Positions 54,050 to 64,000 of a stretch of DNA of 64,000 nt are shown piece by piece. The stretch is taken from contig NW_020954581.1 in assembly GCF_900497805.2 (NCBI RefSeq), positions 6,568,142 through 6,632,141 on the forward strand, in the 5' to 3' direction. The position numbers and the translations under genes are program-made. Under the pieces are notes generated by a model. That model made no database searches. It worked only from the letters and a program-made list of their open reading frames with translations, and was not told the origin of the DNA. This DNA is from Vombatus ursinus (lineage: Eukaryota > Chordata > Mammalia > Diprotodontia > Vombatidae). Within the stretch, counting starts at the first letter, position 1. Each line of letters begins with the position of its first letter.

Positions 54050-54790
54050 AAGTTTTAATGGGCTATGACCTATACCTGAACCTCAAATCCCTCTGCTGCA
54101 TATGTGACAAAGACTTAAGCAGAGTTTGGTAAAAGAGTTCCCATTAAGATGAAGCTACTGTCTCTCCAGTCAGCCCTCTCCATTTTGGTAAAGCTTTAAT
54201 TTTGACAAAGTTCTTCCTTAGAGGAAGCCTAAAATTACCTCTTTGCAACTTCTGCCCTTTCTGTTCTCAATTCTACCTGCTCAGGCCAAAGAGAACAAAT
54301 AGTATTCCCTCTTCCATGTTATAGCCTATAAATGAACTGAATGCACCTATCATACACCCCACTGCCACAAATTTTCTCCAGGCTAAATATCTCTAGCTTT
54401 TTCCATAAATTTTTCCAAATTTACATGTGCATGCTTTCAAGAACCAACACTATCTGAGCTGCCCTTTTCTGGATGATAGTCATCTTGTCAAGACCTCTTC
54501 TAAATGGTCGTACTTAAAACTGAATATAATACTAGTTGAGGTCTGATCAGAGATGCCCCAAACACAGTGGGACTTTCAACTATGGACCTCTTTGGTCCTA
54601 GACACTCTGCCTCTCAGTGCAGCTGCAGATTCCATGAGTGTTCTTGGTTGGCTTGTTACACTGGTGATTCATTTACAGATGAACTATTATCCCCCCGACA
54701 CCTCTACATCTTGCATTTATTTACTTTTGAACCTGTATGAGACTTTATATTTATCCTTACTGCTATTAATTTTCATCTTTTGATCATGGG
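54050..54790 (-). mobile_element. CR1/L3-type LINE 3' region, minus strand
   Basis: Forward landmarks: CTCAAATCCCTCTGCTGC, AAAGTTCTTCCTTAGAGG, CCTCTTTGCAACTTCTGCCC, TTTTCTCCAGGCTAAATATC, CTGCCCTTTTCTGGATGATAG, AAAACTGAATATAATACTAG, TTGAGGTCTGATCAGAG. Each has a reverse-complement partner in the plus-strand copies at 35995-36590 and 49490-50330. About 740 bp. Confidence 0.65.
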
Positions 54791-55440
54791 GCAAAACATA
54801 TAACAACCTAGATACTTTCCTAGTCCTCACTAACTCAACCTTTCCTACCAAGGGATAGTATGCTAAACATAAAATAATTATAATAGAATCCACAGGATAA
54901 CAAAAAATTAGTTTCAACAATGTAAAATCCTCTAACAGTGGGGTCAATCATCCCACCACATTTGTCCCTAATACAAACACATCTGGAGCAGACCACTTAC
55001 CCCTGATACCTTTATCAGAACACATATCAATTGTTCTCTAGATGTGAACAAGGCCTGGACACCTTCTTATGTGCAAGTGGAAATCTGTTCAGATTGACTG
55101 AGGGATTTGTTTACAACCTCTGAGACCTGTATAAAGCTATTGGAACTGAGAGAATGCTTGGAAGCTTAGAGGACAGTCATTCTTAAGGTAGTAGCAGAGG
55201 TATGCTGGAATCTGTTCTAACTATTTACCAGAGTCACTTGCTAAATTTTCAGTGCAAACTTTTATACCTTGGAACCTAAATCAGAATTTGCTTGCTTGAT
55301 TTGTTGATTGTGCAGACTTGAGAATGATGGAGAAAATGTTAATGATGCAGTTTAAACTTAAAAGAATGATGGGGGTACCCCCTCCCAAGAAAGTCAGTTG
55401 TTAAACGTTTACCAGCATACACTTGGGTAATGGTCTAGAC
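54791..55440. other. No recognised gene
   Basis: Unique-looking and of balanced composition, for example around 55000-55330. No domain-bearing frame and no named repeat. Confidence 0.4.
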
Positions 55441-55665
55441 CTTTGATTTCATTGGAGTGGACAACTCCCAGTATGGAAACTCTATACATTGAAATATATC
55501 AACAACTCTTCTGTTATTTGTAATCTTAGAGTTTTCTGGGGAACTGAAAACTTTCAAGACCTAAGTATGGTTACACTGCTAGTATATTTCAAAGGCTTAG
55601 ATTGAACCCAGGTCTTCCTGACTCCAAGGTTGGCTCTCTAACCAGCACTCCACATTGTTCCTCGA
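55441..55665 (-). mobile_element. tRNA-derived SINE with long tail, minus strand
   Basis: CCTTTGATTTCATTGGAGTGG, CAACTCCCAGTATGG, CAACTCTTCTGTTATTTG, then TTGAACCCAGGTCTTCCTGAC and TCTAACCAGCACTCC. The best copy in the window of this long-tail subfamily; the plus-strand equivalents are at 7658-8068, 10285-10440 and 29390-29580. Confidence 0.65.
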
Positions 55666-56830
55666 ATTGTATGTAGGTAGAACATCCTCCAATATGTGAA
55701 TGATTCATTCCAAAAGAAAAGCTTCCCAACTTACACAGGAGTATTTTCTTTGTAAGAGCATAGAATTAGTCAAACTAATAATACATTTCAAAATAATACT
55801 AAAAATGATATAAGAGAACAAGAATGAGAATAGGGAAGAATTTGAAATAATTTTTTGCAATTAACAACTGTGCAAAATAAAATGTGTCTGACATACTATT
55901 CAGCAGGGTTGTACATAAAGACAATCCCAAACAGATAGTAACAGCAAGTTACACGTTATGATGGTGAACAGTGAAATTATTTATTTGGACTGGATCTGTT
56001 AAATGTTAATCTGTTAAATGAGTAAATATTCATACATTGTTCATGTGTAAGTGCATTTTTGTAACTACTTACAAAGACAAATTTCAAGGAGACTAAAGTC
56101 TTTTGGAGGAGATGTAGGAGAAAAACAATTTCAAATGAGTGGGAAGGAAGAATTTATTTAAGGATGAAAAATACTCTCTGAATAATTCATAGCTATCCTT
56201 ACCTACTGAGGACAAAAGAAGGAGAGAATAGGCTTAAATTATAGGAGAGGGGGTTTGAGTTACATGTAAGTTAAAACTTCCTAACTCCAAGGATTCTGAA
56301 ACATGGGCTGTTGTGGAATCTCCCTCCTTGGAGATCACTGAGAGCAAGACAGACTTCCAAATGTTCTTGGATCCAAGTCAAAATAACGTAAGACTGAATG
56401 TGATATTTTGTGCACATCTGACTTCATATCCTTAGTAATGGTCTACCAGTATATTAAGAGTTATTTTACAGAAGATGAGGACCAGCTGTTCTCTATATCA
56501 ACTGAGAAAAAGAAAAATGGGAATGCTTTTTAATTACATCAGAAGAGTCTGGTGAGCTCTAAGACTTTCCTGCCAGTATGTATTGTTTAATGTGGGAATG
56601 AACAGGCCACTGGGGGACTGCTAGTCAATACAGAGCAGAGATTAGGGAGATGAATTGTAAGGTCCCTTCCAGCTCCAAATCTCTGAGCCTATGATCCCCA
56701 CCCAGAGAGATTGATTTAGTTCCATGCTGAATTGTTGGCCTGTCTGAACAAACAAAACATCAAGGAATTAAAGACAATATCGCTGGAGTGGAGGAACAAA
56801 TGGAGAATGAGATGGTGGGGTACTGGATTA
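55666..56830. other. Mostly unassigned; possible CR1-type relics at 56150-56400 and 56600-56700
   Basis: GGGCTGTTGTGGAATCTCCCTCC near 56306 and AAGGTCCCTTCCAGCTCC near 56660 resemble CR1-type or SINE 3' ends. The rest is unique-looking. No gene signal. Confidence 0.35.
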
Positions 56831-56834
56831 TATA

Positions 56835-57180
56835 AACTCATAGATTTGGAACAAGAAGGAACCTCTAAAAGCCATATAGCCCAACTTCCATGATTTTACA
56901 GATGAAGAAATGGAGGAAAAGAGAGGTTGACTTGTCCAAGATCGCACAAGGAATGTCAGACGTAGGATTTGAACACAGGTCTTCTGACTCCAGAACCCAT
57001 GCACCGATGAAAAAATATTAGACCTGGAGTTGAGAAGTCTGGGCTTGAATCTTGGCTCTGATGTTTATAGGCAAGCTCCTTAATTTCGGTAAACTTCAGT
57101 TTCTGCATCTGTCAAATGGGGATAACATTTGTACTGTTTCGCTCTCAGGGTTGTTTGGAGCAGAGGCTTCTGTAAACCTC
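56835..57180. mobile_element. Two SINEs back to back (minus then plus)
   Basis: 56835-57005 minus: ACTCATAGATTTGGAACAAG, GATTTTACAGATGAAGAAATG, TTTGAACACAGGTCTTCTG. 57010-57180 plus: TTAGACCTGGAGTTGAGAAG, CAGTTTCTGCATCTGTC, AAATGGGGATAAC, CAGGGTTGTTTGGAGC. Their heads face each other. Confidence 0.65.
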
Positions 57181-57715
57181 CAGGTAATAGAAAAATAGAA
57201 ACTTTGATTATGTGGGATATAGGATGATGGAATCATAGATATAAACATGGAAGAATAGCTACAACACAAGGGAGTTTGTACTTGAAATCACTTGTAGCAT
57301 CCCAAATGAGGCAAATCATTGGTGGTTTTCACAATAGCTATTTATCCAATGTCATTTTTAAAGTGAACTAGCCTCCTGGGATGGAGGAGCATTGGGTAAC
57401 AATTACCCCTTGTGTACTCTATGCTATTTGAGGACACGTCTTTTTTTCTGCGGGGCTTCTAAAATCAGAGGCATTGACAACTTTATTCCTGTGGCAGGTA
57501 GGAGTCATCCTCAAAGCTGGGGAAGAAAATGAATCAGGCTTTCCCTAATCTTCACCTGCCTTCTGATTCTGTGTTGTGCAATTACATTTATACATGCAAA
57601 GGATACCATTAAGCAGTCAATGAAATTAAATACACTGACCATTAGAATGGATTAATTTCTTTCCATATTTATTTATTTTAGAAAAAAATGCAAGTTAAGA
57701 AAACAAACTGCTTCT
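57181..57715. other. Repeat-poor stretch, no recognised gene
   Basis: 57540-57710 has balanced, complex sequence with several TAAT-type words. Non-coding by eye. Confidence 0.4.
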
Positions 57716-57720
57716 TCCTC

Positions 57721-57972
57721 ACATTAATAATAACTGGCATTTATAGAGCATTTACAGGTTTCCTATGCCCTTTACCTGCATTACCTCATTTCAGACTCTC
57801 AACAGTTCTGGTGAGATAGGTACTGCCATTACTATAATTATTTCTATCTCACAGGTGAGATATCTTAGGCTGAAAGAGATTAAGTGATTTGCACAAAGTC
57901 ACAGAGGGAGTAAAATGGGATTTAAATTCAGATCTTCCTGACCCCAAACACATTACCTTATTTACTATTGCC
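57721..57972 (-). mobile_element. MIR SINE, minus strand, near full length
   Basis: ACATTAATAATAACTGGC, TTATAGAGCATTTACAGG, CATTACCTCATTTCAGACTC, GATAGGTACTGCCATTAC, AGGCTGAAAGAGATTAAG, TTTAAATTCAGATCTTCC. The clearest MIR of the window, about 252 bp. Confidence 0.8.
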
Positions 57973-57984
57973 TTTATCTATTAC

Positions 57985-58245
57985 TTGGGCAGCTAGGTGG
58001 TGCAGTGGATAAAGTGCCAGGCCTGTAGTCAGGAAGACTCATCTTCTTGAGTTCAAATCTAGCCTTAGACACTTGTGAACTCGTGTGACCCTGGGCAAGT
58101 CACCTAATCCTGTTTGCCTCAGTTTTCTCATCTGTAAAATGGGTTGGAGAAGGAAATGGGCAACACTCCAGTATCTCTGCCAAGAAAACCCCAAAATAGG
58201 GTCAGAGAGTCAGAAATGACTGAAAACAACTGGACAAGAACAACG
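57985..58245 (+). mobile_element. Extended WSINE-type SINE, full length
   Basis: GGGCAGCTAGGTGGTGCAGTG, AGTCAGGAAGACTCATC, TTCAAATCTAGCCTTAGAC, GTGACCCTGGGCAAGTCAC, CTCAGTTTTCTCATCTGTAA, then tail GTTGGAGAAGGAAATGGG, TCTGCCAAGAAAACCCC, GGGTCAGAGAGTCAG, ACTGAAAACAACTGG. Best intact copy of the long-tail WSINE subfamily. Confidence 0.9.
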
Positions 58246-59075
58246 GCCTACCACTTGCCTTGCTCAAACATTCCATGACTCTGTTACTGCAGTAGATTAA
58301 CGCAGGGTATTCCATCTCAAAAGATACATTCATATCAGGTCTGTGTTCATCAATCTAGTTCAAATCTATTTGATAAATTTAAGATCCTCCCTCTCCCCCA
58401 CCTAACACATATTTGGAGATACACTGCTTCTTACTATTTTTGGAAGAAATGATACTTCAGAGAAAATACAAATTTTAATCATCCTAGATTTGTCTTTCAA
58501 TAACATATTTATGCCCTTTATCTGGCCTCTAGAAAAATATGATGTTGTTAGATCACATTTCCTTAGATATATACAAATTAGGCACATCATACAATGAGTT
58601 AGGAATTACTTTCCTAATGTTTCACAATAGCTAGAATTAATTGAAATCCTTTAGGGTAAAAGAGGCCGGAAGTATGTGGTGTTCATGGTATAGTAGGGAA
58701 TAATTAGATCTGTAGTGAGGAGATACTCCCAATTAAATCTTTATGGGAAAATGATTTTAAAATTGGCTTTGAGGAAATTGAATGGGAACAGATCATAGGC
58801 ATAATGTAACACTCAGTGCATGGTATTAAGAAATATATTTTACATCTGTGACTAGAATCTGTTATCTCTCATAAAGTCAGGATGTAATTCAGGTAATAAA
58901 TTAAAGATTTCAGATCCAGTACCAGGTTCAGAAGGAGGAAGCTGGACAATCTATCCTTAGCCCAGTGTATGCAGTGATTTGTAGGACATTCAGTTGGTGC
59001 TTTTCTTTTAAGTGGCAATCTTTTGCTTAAGGCTTTGTCTAGATCTGTAATTTCATCAATTTACAGTGGTCTTGA
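58246..59075. other. No recognised gene
   Basis: AT-rich, unique-looking. A 62-codon minus frame (58402-58590) has no domain. Confidence 0.35.
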
Positions 59076-59079
59076 TGAA

Positions 59080-59220
59080 GACAGTCTCAAAGATGTCGGG
59101 CCCCATTCTACTACTCACAGTATTACAGAAGTATGTAGGGTACTGAGTGGTTCAGTGACTTACCCAGAGACCCCCACAGAGGCCAGACTCAACCCCAGGC
59201 TGACCTGATTCCACATTGTC
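59080..59220 (-). mobile_element. MIR-type SINE fragment, minus strand
   Basis: TGGTTCAGTGACTTACCCAG, ACAGAGGCCAGACTCAACCC and ACCTGATTCCACATTGTC. Worn. Confidence 0.5.
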
Positions 59221-59690
59221 TTTCTCTCTCTTAAGACTTGGGAGATAAATAGATCATAGACTGCATTGTGATCTCCTAGATGCCACATAACACACAGGTT
59301 GACTTAATTAGACACATCCCTATTTACCAGGTTATGAAATTCATCAGTGAAGTGACCCCATTGTGTGAGAGAACAACTATTTCATTTCATGTTTTTATTT
59401 ATTGGAAATGATGGCTGATACCAGGTGATATTCATCTCAGCTTCTTGCTGCTTGGTTTGTAAATTTTGTTAGCAGGAATGCTCTTGTACTTCATCTACTC
59501 TTAAGTATTGTATCTGTTTGTGCTGTAGGTGATACAGAAATCGAGTATACACCCAAATGTTTTCTAATCGGTTAATTTGTTTGGATGGTCTACAACCTTC
59601 TCTACTGCCTTACGGTGTATAACCCTTTGACTAAATGTACATAGCTACCAGTTCTTTCTGTTTTACAGAAATAAATGTCAAATTGCTTCA
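59221..59690. other. No recognised feature
   Basis: Unique-looking sequence. Confidence 0.35.
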
Positions 59691-59694
59691 TAAG

Positions 59695-59990
59695 CAGAGT
59701 CACATCTCTTCAGAGCTGGAGGAGACATTCAGGCTGATCTCATCCAAATCCTTTCTTTTAGAGATGAGAAAACTAAGATGGAGAGGTTAAGTAATTTGCT
59801 CAAGGCTACCCAAACAGTCTGAAGATTTAGAGCTGGAAGGGACCTTAGAGGTCATTAGAGGTCATCAGGGCTTCCAATTGAATGATGAAGTGAATTGCCC
59901 AAGGTCATAGAAGTATTAAGTGAAACAGCAAGGAATCAACCTTAAATGCTCTGACTTCAAGTGGAGCACTCTTTCTACAACACCACAGTG
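59695..59990 (-). mobile_element. Two SINE copies in the same orientation, minus strand
   Basis: 59695-59815: AGAGCTGGAGGAGACATTC, CTCATCCAAATCC, GAGATGAGAAAACTAAG. 59820-59990: GATTTAGAGCTGGAAGGGACC, GAATTGCCCAAGGTCATAG, TTTCTACAACACCACAGTG. The second has a 10-bp direct repeat (TAGAGGTCAT twice, about 59846-59866). Confidence 0.65.
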
Positions 59991-61305
59991 TCTACACCGG
60001 AGGAGGAACTAGTGTAGGGAGCTCAAGATTTTGTCCCAGATGCTGATGTCACAGGGAGTGGTTTCCTCCCTCCTGAGTGAGGTATACTTTCCCCCCACAG
60101 TAACCATGGTCCCCACACAAGTCCTCATGGTCTCCTTCTAGCCTTTAGCTTTGTACACTGAGATTACTCCCAGGCTGATTTTGACAGGGTTCTATTGCCT
60201 CATGGGGAATTCAAGGTCCTCCATCTCCCTTCCAGCTGAATTTTCCCTTGAATTTTCTTGGTATAAGAATTCTAACCCTGCATGGCACCATCAAGATCCA
60301 GAAACTTGGTGTCCTAACTCCCAGTTTCAAATATCTTCCATTACTCAAAATCTCCAGTTTGTAGTTTATTAATCCATAGACATGACCTCCCTTTGAATGG
60401 TAGAATATATATTAAAACACTAAAAAAAAAAAGTTTAATTCTCCGCCATTTGTACTCAATCTGAGGTGCAGCTTTAAATGTTTTTCCTGGATCCTTATTG
60501 GCATTCAATTATCTTGTGGAAGGATGATGGCCTCCAGGTTTTTTGCCATCATATTCCAATTATAATTTACATAGTGCTTCTCATGATTGGCAAGAAGGAA
60601 GCAGCGGTATTATTCACATGCAGAGAGTCAACCCCGTCATGAGTAAGCTATTATGTAGAAAAGGAAGCATTTTAAGCAAATTGATTTTCAGTGGAGAGCT
60701 TTAGCCCAAAACAACTGCTTTGTGCTGAAGCCAGGATCAATAGTTCTAAGCAAAGCCAAAATTGAATCATGTCACGGCTCCAATTTCATGATAGTTTTAA
60801 TGTAAGATAAATAATAAACTTGCTTTGAAATCTTTCTTGCTGTATGCCCTCATTTCAATACGAATCAGTATGTATTTCATTACCCAGCTAGCTGTTGACA
60901 TGGGAGCCAGATGCTGAATTTTCAGTGAAACAGGCATAGGGAGGGCATGTCAGATTGAGGCGGGATATGTGGCATACCTTGTCATCCCTTGAACTAAAAC
61001 ACTGGTAGAACTCAACTCTATTATGCTAATTTGGCCCTGGGATTGTGGATGGCATGTGGATAAGGGGAACTCAAGAAAACTTCCTGCCACTGGAGAGGAG
61101 CTAGATGTAAAGAAGTGTGCTCTGGGTAACAACACTGTGATTTTAAAGAGCAGTTCTACACACAAAATACATTGGAAAATTGGAAATATTAGTCCACTAA
61201 ACCAAGCCAAAAGAGATACTTTGGGCCCAGTAATTTGGGTAAAAGCATAAGAACAGATTATATCACATAGATCAAATAATTTTCTCATTTCACTATTCCA
61301 GTCCC
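59991..61305. other. Repeat-poor stretch; 60430-60950 a candidate conserved non-coding element
   Basis: Over 1.3 kb with no named repeat. 60430-60950 is complex and even in composition, with TAAT, ATTA and GCTTTG words (for example AAGCAAATTGATTTTCAGTGG near 60675). The 130-codon minus frame at 60950-61342 shows no domain. No evidence for a gene; regulatory role is only a guess. Confidence 0.4.
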
Positions 61306-61309
61306 CAAA

Positions 61310-61425
61310 CCATTTATCTATTATGCGCCCACTGTGTGTCACATACTATGCTATTGGCTAAAGATGCAAAAACAAAAAGAAAAACAAAACAAGTCCCTTC
61401 TCTGAAAGAGCTAACATTTACTCTC
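61310..61425 (-). mobile_element. L2 3' end, minus strand
   Basis: CCATTTATCTATTATGCGCCCACTGTGTG, ACATACTATGCTATTGGC, AGTCCCTTCTCTGAAAGAGC. Reversed L2 terminus with an A-rich inset. Confidence 0.6.
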
Positions 61426-61499
61426 CTAGTGTTAAGCCACTTCCATGAGCATATCTAAGTAAGAAATTTGTATGTGTTATAACTTAAACATAAATGTTT

Positions 61500-61765
61500 C
61501 CCTACATATTTATATATGCATATATGCATGTATATACATGCAAGTATATACGTATGTGTTTATATATACACATACATACATATATATGTATTTATATCAC
61601 ATATTTGTTTGGATTTGAAAAAGTCTTTTTGACTAGTTTTTCTAAACATGTATTTCAATTTCTAACAGAATGAGTGAATCAAGTTCTAGACACATATTAT
61701 TATGGTTAATTGTTCTCTCTCTCTCTCTTTCTCCATCTCTCTATACACATACACAGACACGCACA
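61500..61765. repeat. TA/CATA and (CT)n/(CA)n microsatellites
   Basis: 61500-61605: TATATATGCATATATGCATG and TACATACATATATATG. 61708-61767: CTCTCTCTCTCTTTC then TACACATACACAGACACGC. Non-coding. Confidence 0.85.
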
Positions 61766-62980
61766 CACCTATAATAAATATTGGTTACCAGGAACATAAA
61801 TTTAATAGGAATTTGGGACTAAATAAAACTCAATGATTGTCACTCTAATGTGCAATGCTTGACAATGTTAAATTAATAATCAGCTACTTAAATCCAAGAC
61901 TAAAATTACCCTATGGTTTGTTGGTCAATATATAGATAGTGCCAAGTGATGACAAGGGCTTTGATTTTTTGAAACAGTTACTATTTTGATACAAATTATA
62001 ACTCACATTTTTGGGGAAATAATAATTTCCAAATTTATATAAATAGCTTTGCAAATGGGAGATAGGCTGAATGATTAAGACCTCTTTCACATAAGGTAAT
62101 ACATGTATATTCCCTATGTAGGAATCCAGAGACAACATCTTCCCTTTTAGGGTTGCCTTGCTTAACAAGCCTTCCCTCATGCTTACAGATCTGTAACCAC
62201 CACTTGGTTACAGGATCCTAGGAATACCTGGGTTGTATGGGAGATTCAATCCCACTTCTCACTGTAGTTTCTAAGCCCCCATCTGTGTGATTCCCATTTA
62301 TAAAAAATTAACTGCATTAGATCATAAACATGAAACATTTAGTAAACGCTAAGGCAAAAACAGTAGTAATTTCATATATAGAACGTAAAACTAATATAGC
62401 AATAGTATTTTCATCACAGTCTACGAATACACTTGGATCATAGTCTCCCACCAATACATGCAGTACCTATGAGGGAAAGTAGGAACATACTTACAGAAAC
62501 CCAGTGGGGATACACATGAATGTGGAAAACCATGTGCTTGAGGAAACTCACAACTCTGAACTGTAGTCCTTGATGTCCTCGGTCTCCTTAGAAATAACAT
62601 GCCTCAGAAAAATCTTCTCTGATGGTTGTTCCCCTTCTGACCCTTACTGCTCTCTTGCTGTGCAAAACAGTTCCTCTTCTACTCTCAAACTGATGAAACC
62701 ATGGAAAGTTGTTTTTAATTTACCATCTCCCTTCAAAGTACAATGAGCTAATACACCATAGCAGTGAAAAGGTCAAACATTTGAGCCATAGAATTGCAAA
62801 GCTTCTCAAATTATCTCTCTAGTTAATACAAGCTAGCCCAGCAAACTTCATTCACTAGGATTTTTTTTTATTTTCCAATTTTTTTTCAATCCAGCTTACA
62901 GAAGAATAGAAATCCCAGCAAACCTCTTTGGAATGGTTCTCCAGGCAATGCAAACTAAGCCCACTCAACAGGATGCTGTA
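61766..62980. other. No recognised gene
   Basis: About 1.2 kb, AT-rich, without a repeat I can name. An 89-codon minus frame (61911-62180) shows no domain. Confidence 0.4.
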
Positions 62981-62984
62981 CATT

Positions 62985-63207
62985 CCAACTGTTGTGCAGT
63001 CCTGTCCAACCTTTCATGAACCTCTACAGGATTTTCTTGGCAAAGATATGGGAATAGTTTACCATTTCTTACTCCAATGGATTAGGCAACCAAGGTTAAG
63101 TGATTTGCCTAGGATTAAACAGCTACTGAGTGTCTGAAGCCATATTGAACTCGGGTCTTCTCAACTCCAAGCCTGGCACTCTTTCCACTGAGCCACCTGA
63201 TTGTCTC
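62985..63207 (-). mobile_element. Extended WSINE-type SINE, minus strand
   Basis: GTTGTGCAGTCCTGTCCAAC, ATTTTCTTGGCAAAGATATG, AAGTGATTTGCCTAGG, AACTCGGGTCTTCTCAACTC, CTTTCCACTGAGCCACC. Reverse of the copy at 57985-58245, with a deletion between tail and body. Confidence 0.75.
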
Positions 63208-64000
63208 CAATTAGTTACCATATACTTAATAGCAAAGCAGCTTCTAAACCTCTCTTTTCCTTCTGCTTTTCCCTCTAAAATCAGAAGGGGTAGCAGAGAG
63301 CCAACAGGTATCTTTGAGAGATTTTTACCTATATCAAACTGTATGTGGTAGGTAGAGGGCAATAATTGAAACTGAAGGAGATCTCATCCCTCTCCCAATA
63401 AGGCAGGATACCAGCCTTTACTCCAGGCAATCGGCAAATCAATGCTGTCCTTCCAATAACCTTGCTTCATGTTCAGCAGCTGAAGTCTTACAGTCAGCTG
63501 ATTGCTCCTGCTGGTCTCTTCATACTCAGCTCCTGCTGCATTCTTAACTCACCTCTTTCTGAGCTCTTCGCTAGCTCCAATAATTCAAATCAAAGCCTTC
63601 TGGTTCATTCCCTTATGAGGTAAAACTCACAAAATCTAACTTTCCTTCAGTTATGAAACCTAGTCCTTATTTAATCTTCTCAGTGTCCAGAAAATTATTT
63701 GATTGACCACTTTGTAAGTTTTGATCTCTCAAGCTCTAAAAAAACTTTGAATACAAGTACACTACAACCTCAATAATTTCTCTATGCCCAACAGGTCCTC
63801 TCAGTCCATTTATTTGAGCGGTAATTCTCTATCAACTCCCAACAATCTTTGTTCTTGCATCTTAGTGGCAATATTATTTCTTTACACATGGATTTTATCC
63901 TTTTTTAAGTGAAGTTCTTCTTTTATGAATCCCCCCACTTTACCACTCAAAATATTCTCATACAAAAGGGTGTTTACTTTATGTCCCTCATAAGCTGCTT
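63208..64000. other. Unassigned sequence at window end
   Basis: No gene or repeat recognised. The CTGCTGG/AGCTCC-rich part at 63440-63600 has fewer A/T than its surroundings but no frame of note. Confidence 0.35.

Noticed and set aside
60950-61342. 130-codon minus-strand frame with a hydrophobic middle
   Set aside because: No signal-peptide logic or known family; runs into an L2 end. Treated as chance.
63208-64000. End of window considered as an LTR or gene 3' end
   Set aside because: No terminal signals, repeat match or frame to support either.

Overview
The window looks like marsupial nuclear DNA, AT-rich and CpG-poor, and it is built almost entirely of transposable-element layers. The main evidence is repeated tRNA-derived SINEs of the marsupial WSINE1/SINE1-type (head GGGGCAGCTAGGTGGTGCAG at several sites), an L1 with marsupial-type ends, an RTE-like LINE, and many old L2, MIR and CR1/L3-type copies. 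The WSINE-like SINEs make an Australian-lineage marsupial (for example a dasyurid) plausible, but the species is inference. I could not support any host protein-coding exon, tRNA, rRNA, CRISPR array or operon. Every longer open frame with recognisable protein similarity belongs to L1 or RTE. The window is best read as intergenic or deep intronic sequence.

Layout. 1-10 kb: old L1, L2, MIR and SINE relics, with three copies of one hAT-like DNA transposon and a second hAT-like element that splits a SINE with an 8-bp target duplication. 10.5-11.7 kb: a minus-strand L1 ORF2 fragment. 12-21 kb: mostly low-repeat sequence, with a WSINE inside an L2 and an L2 inside an old L1. 21.7-21.9 kb: a polypurine block. 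22.4-28.3 kb: the densest nesting, including a 3.2-kb RTE-like LINE inserted in an L2 with an exact 15-bp target duplication; a WSINE sits inside the RTE and the reverse-transcriptase core has been deleted. 28-41 kb: scattered SINE, L2 and CR1 relics, two well-delimited young insertions (a WSINE with a perfect 17-bp duplication and a 392-bp L1 tail), and a doubtful LTR-like fossil.

41.6-48.4 kb is the dominant feature: a structurally full-length L1 on the plus strand (5' UTR, ORF1, purine-rich spacer, ORF2, 3' UTR) bounded by a 14-bp duplication, with both ORFs broken. 49.5-52 kb: a CR1-type element split by a SINE, then a 5'-truncated minus-strand L1 that splits a MIR-like SINE. 52.8-64 kb: a long L2, a minus-strand CR1-type element, further SINEs, and several repeat-poor stretches, of which 60.43-60.95 kb looks most like a conserved non-coding candidate.

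The elements do not form a gene system. What the window offers is a readable order of insertion (L2, MIR and CR1 as substrate; then hAT, old L1 and RTE; then WSINE and L1) and several well-marked target-site duplications. I found no convincing novel biological system.
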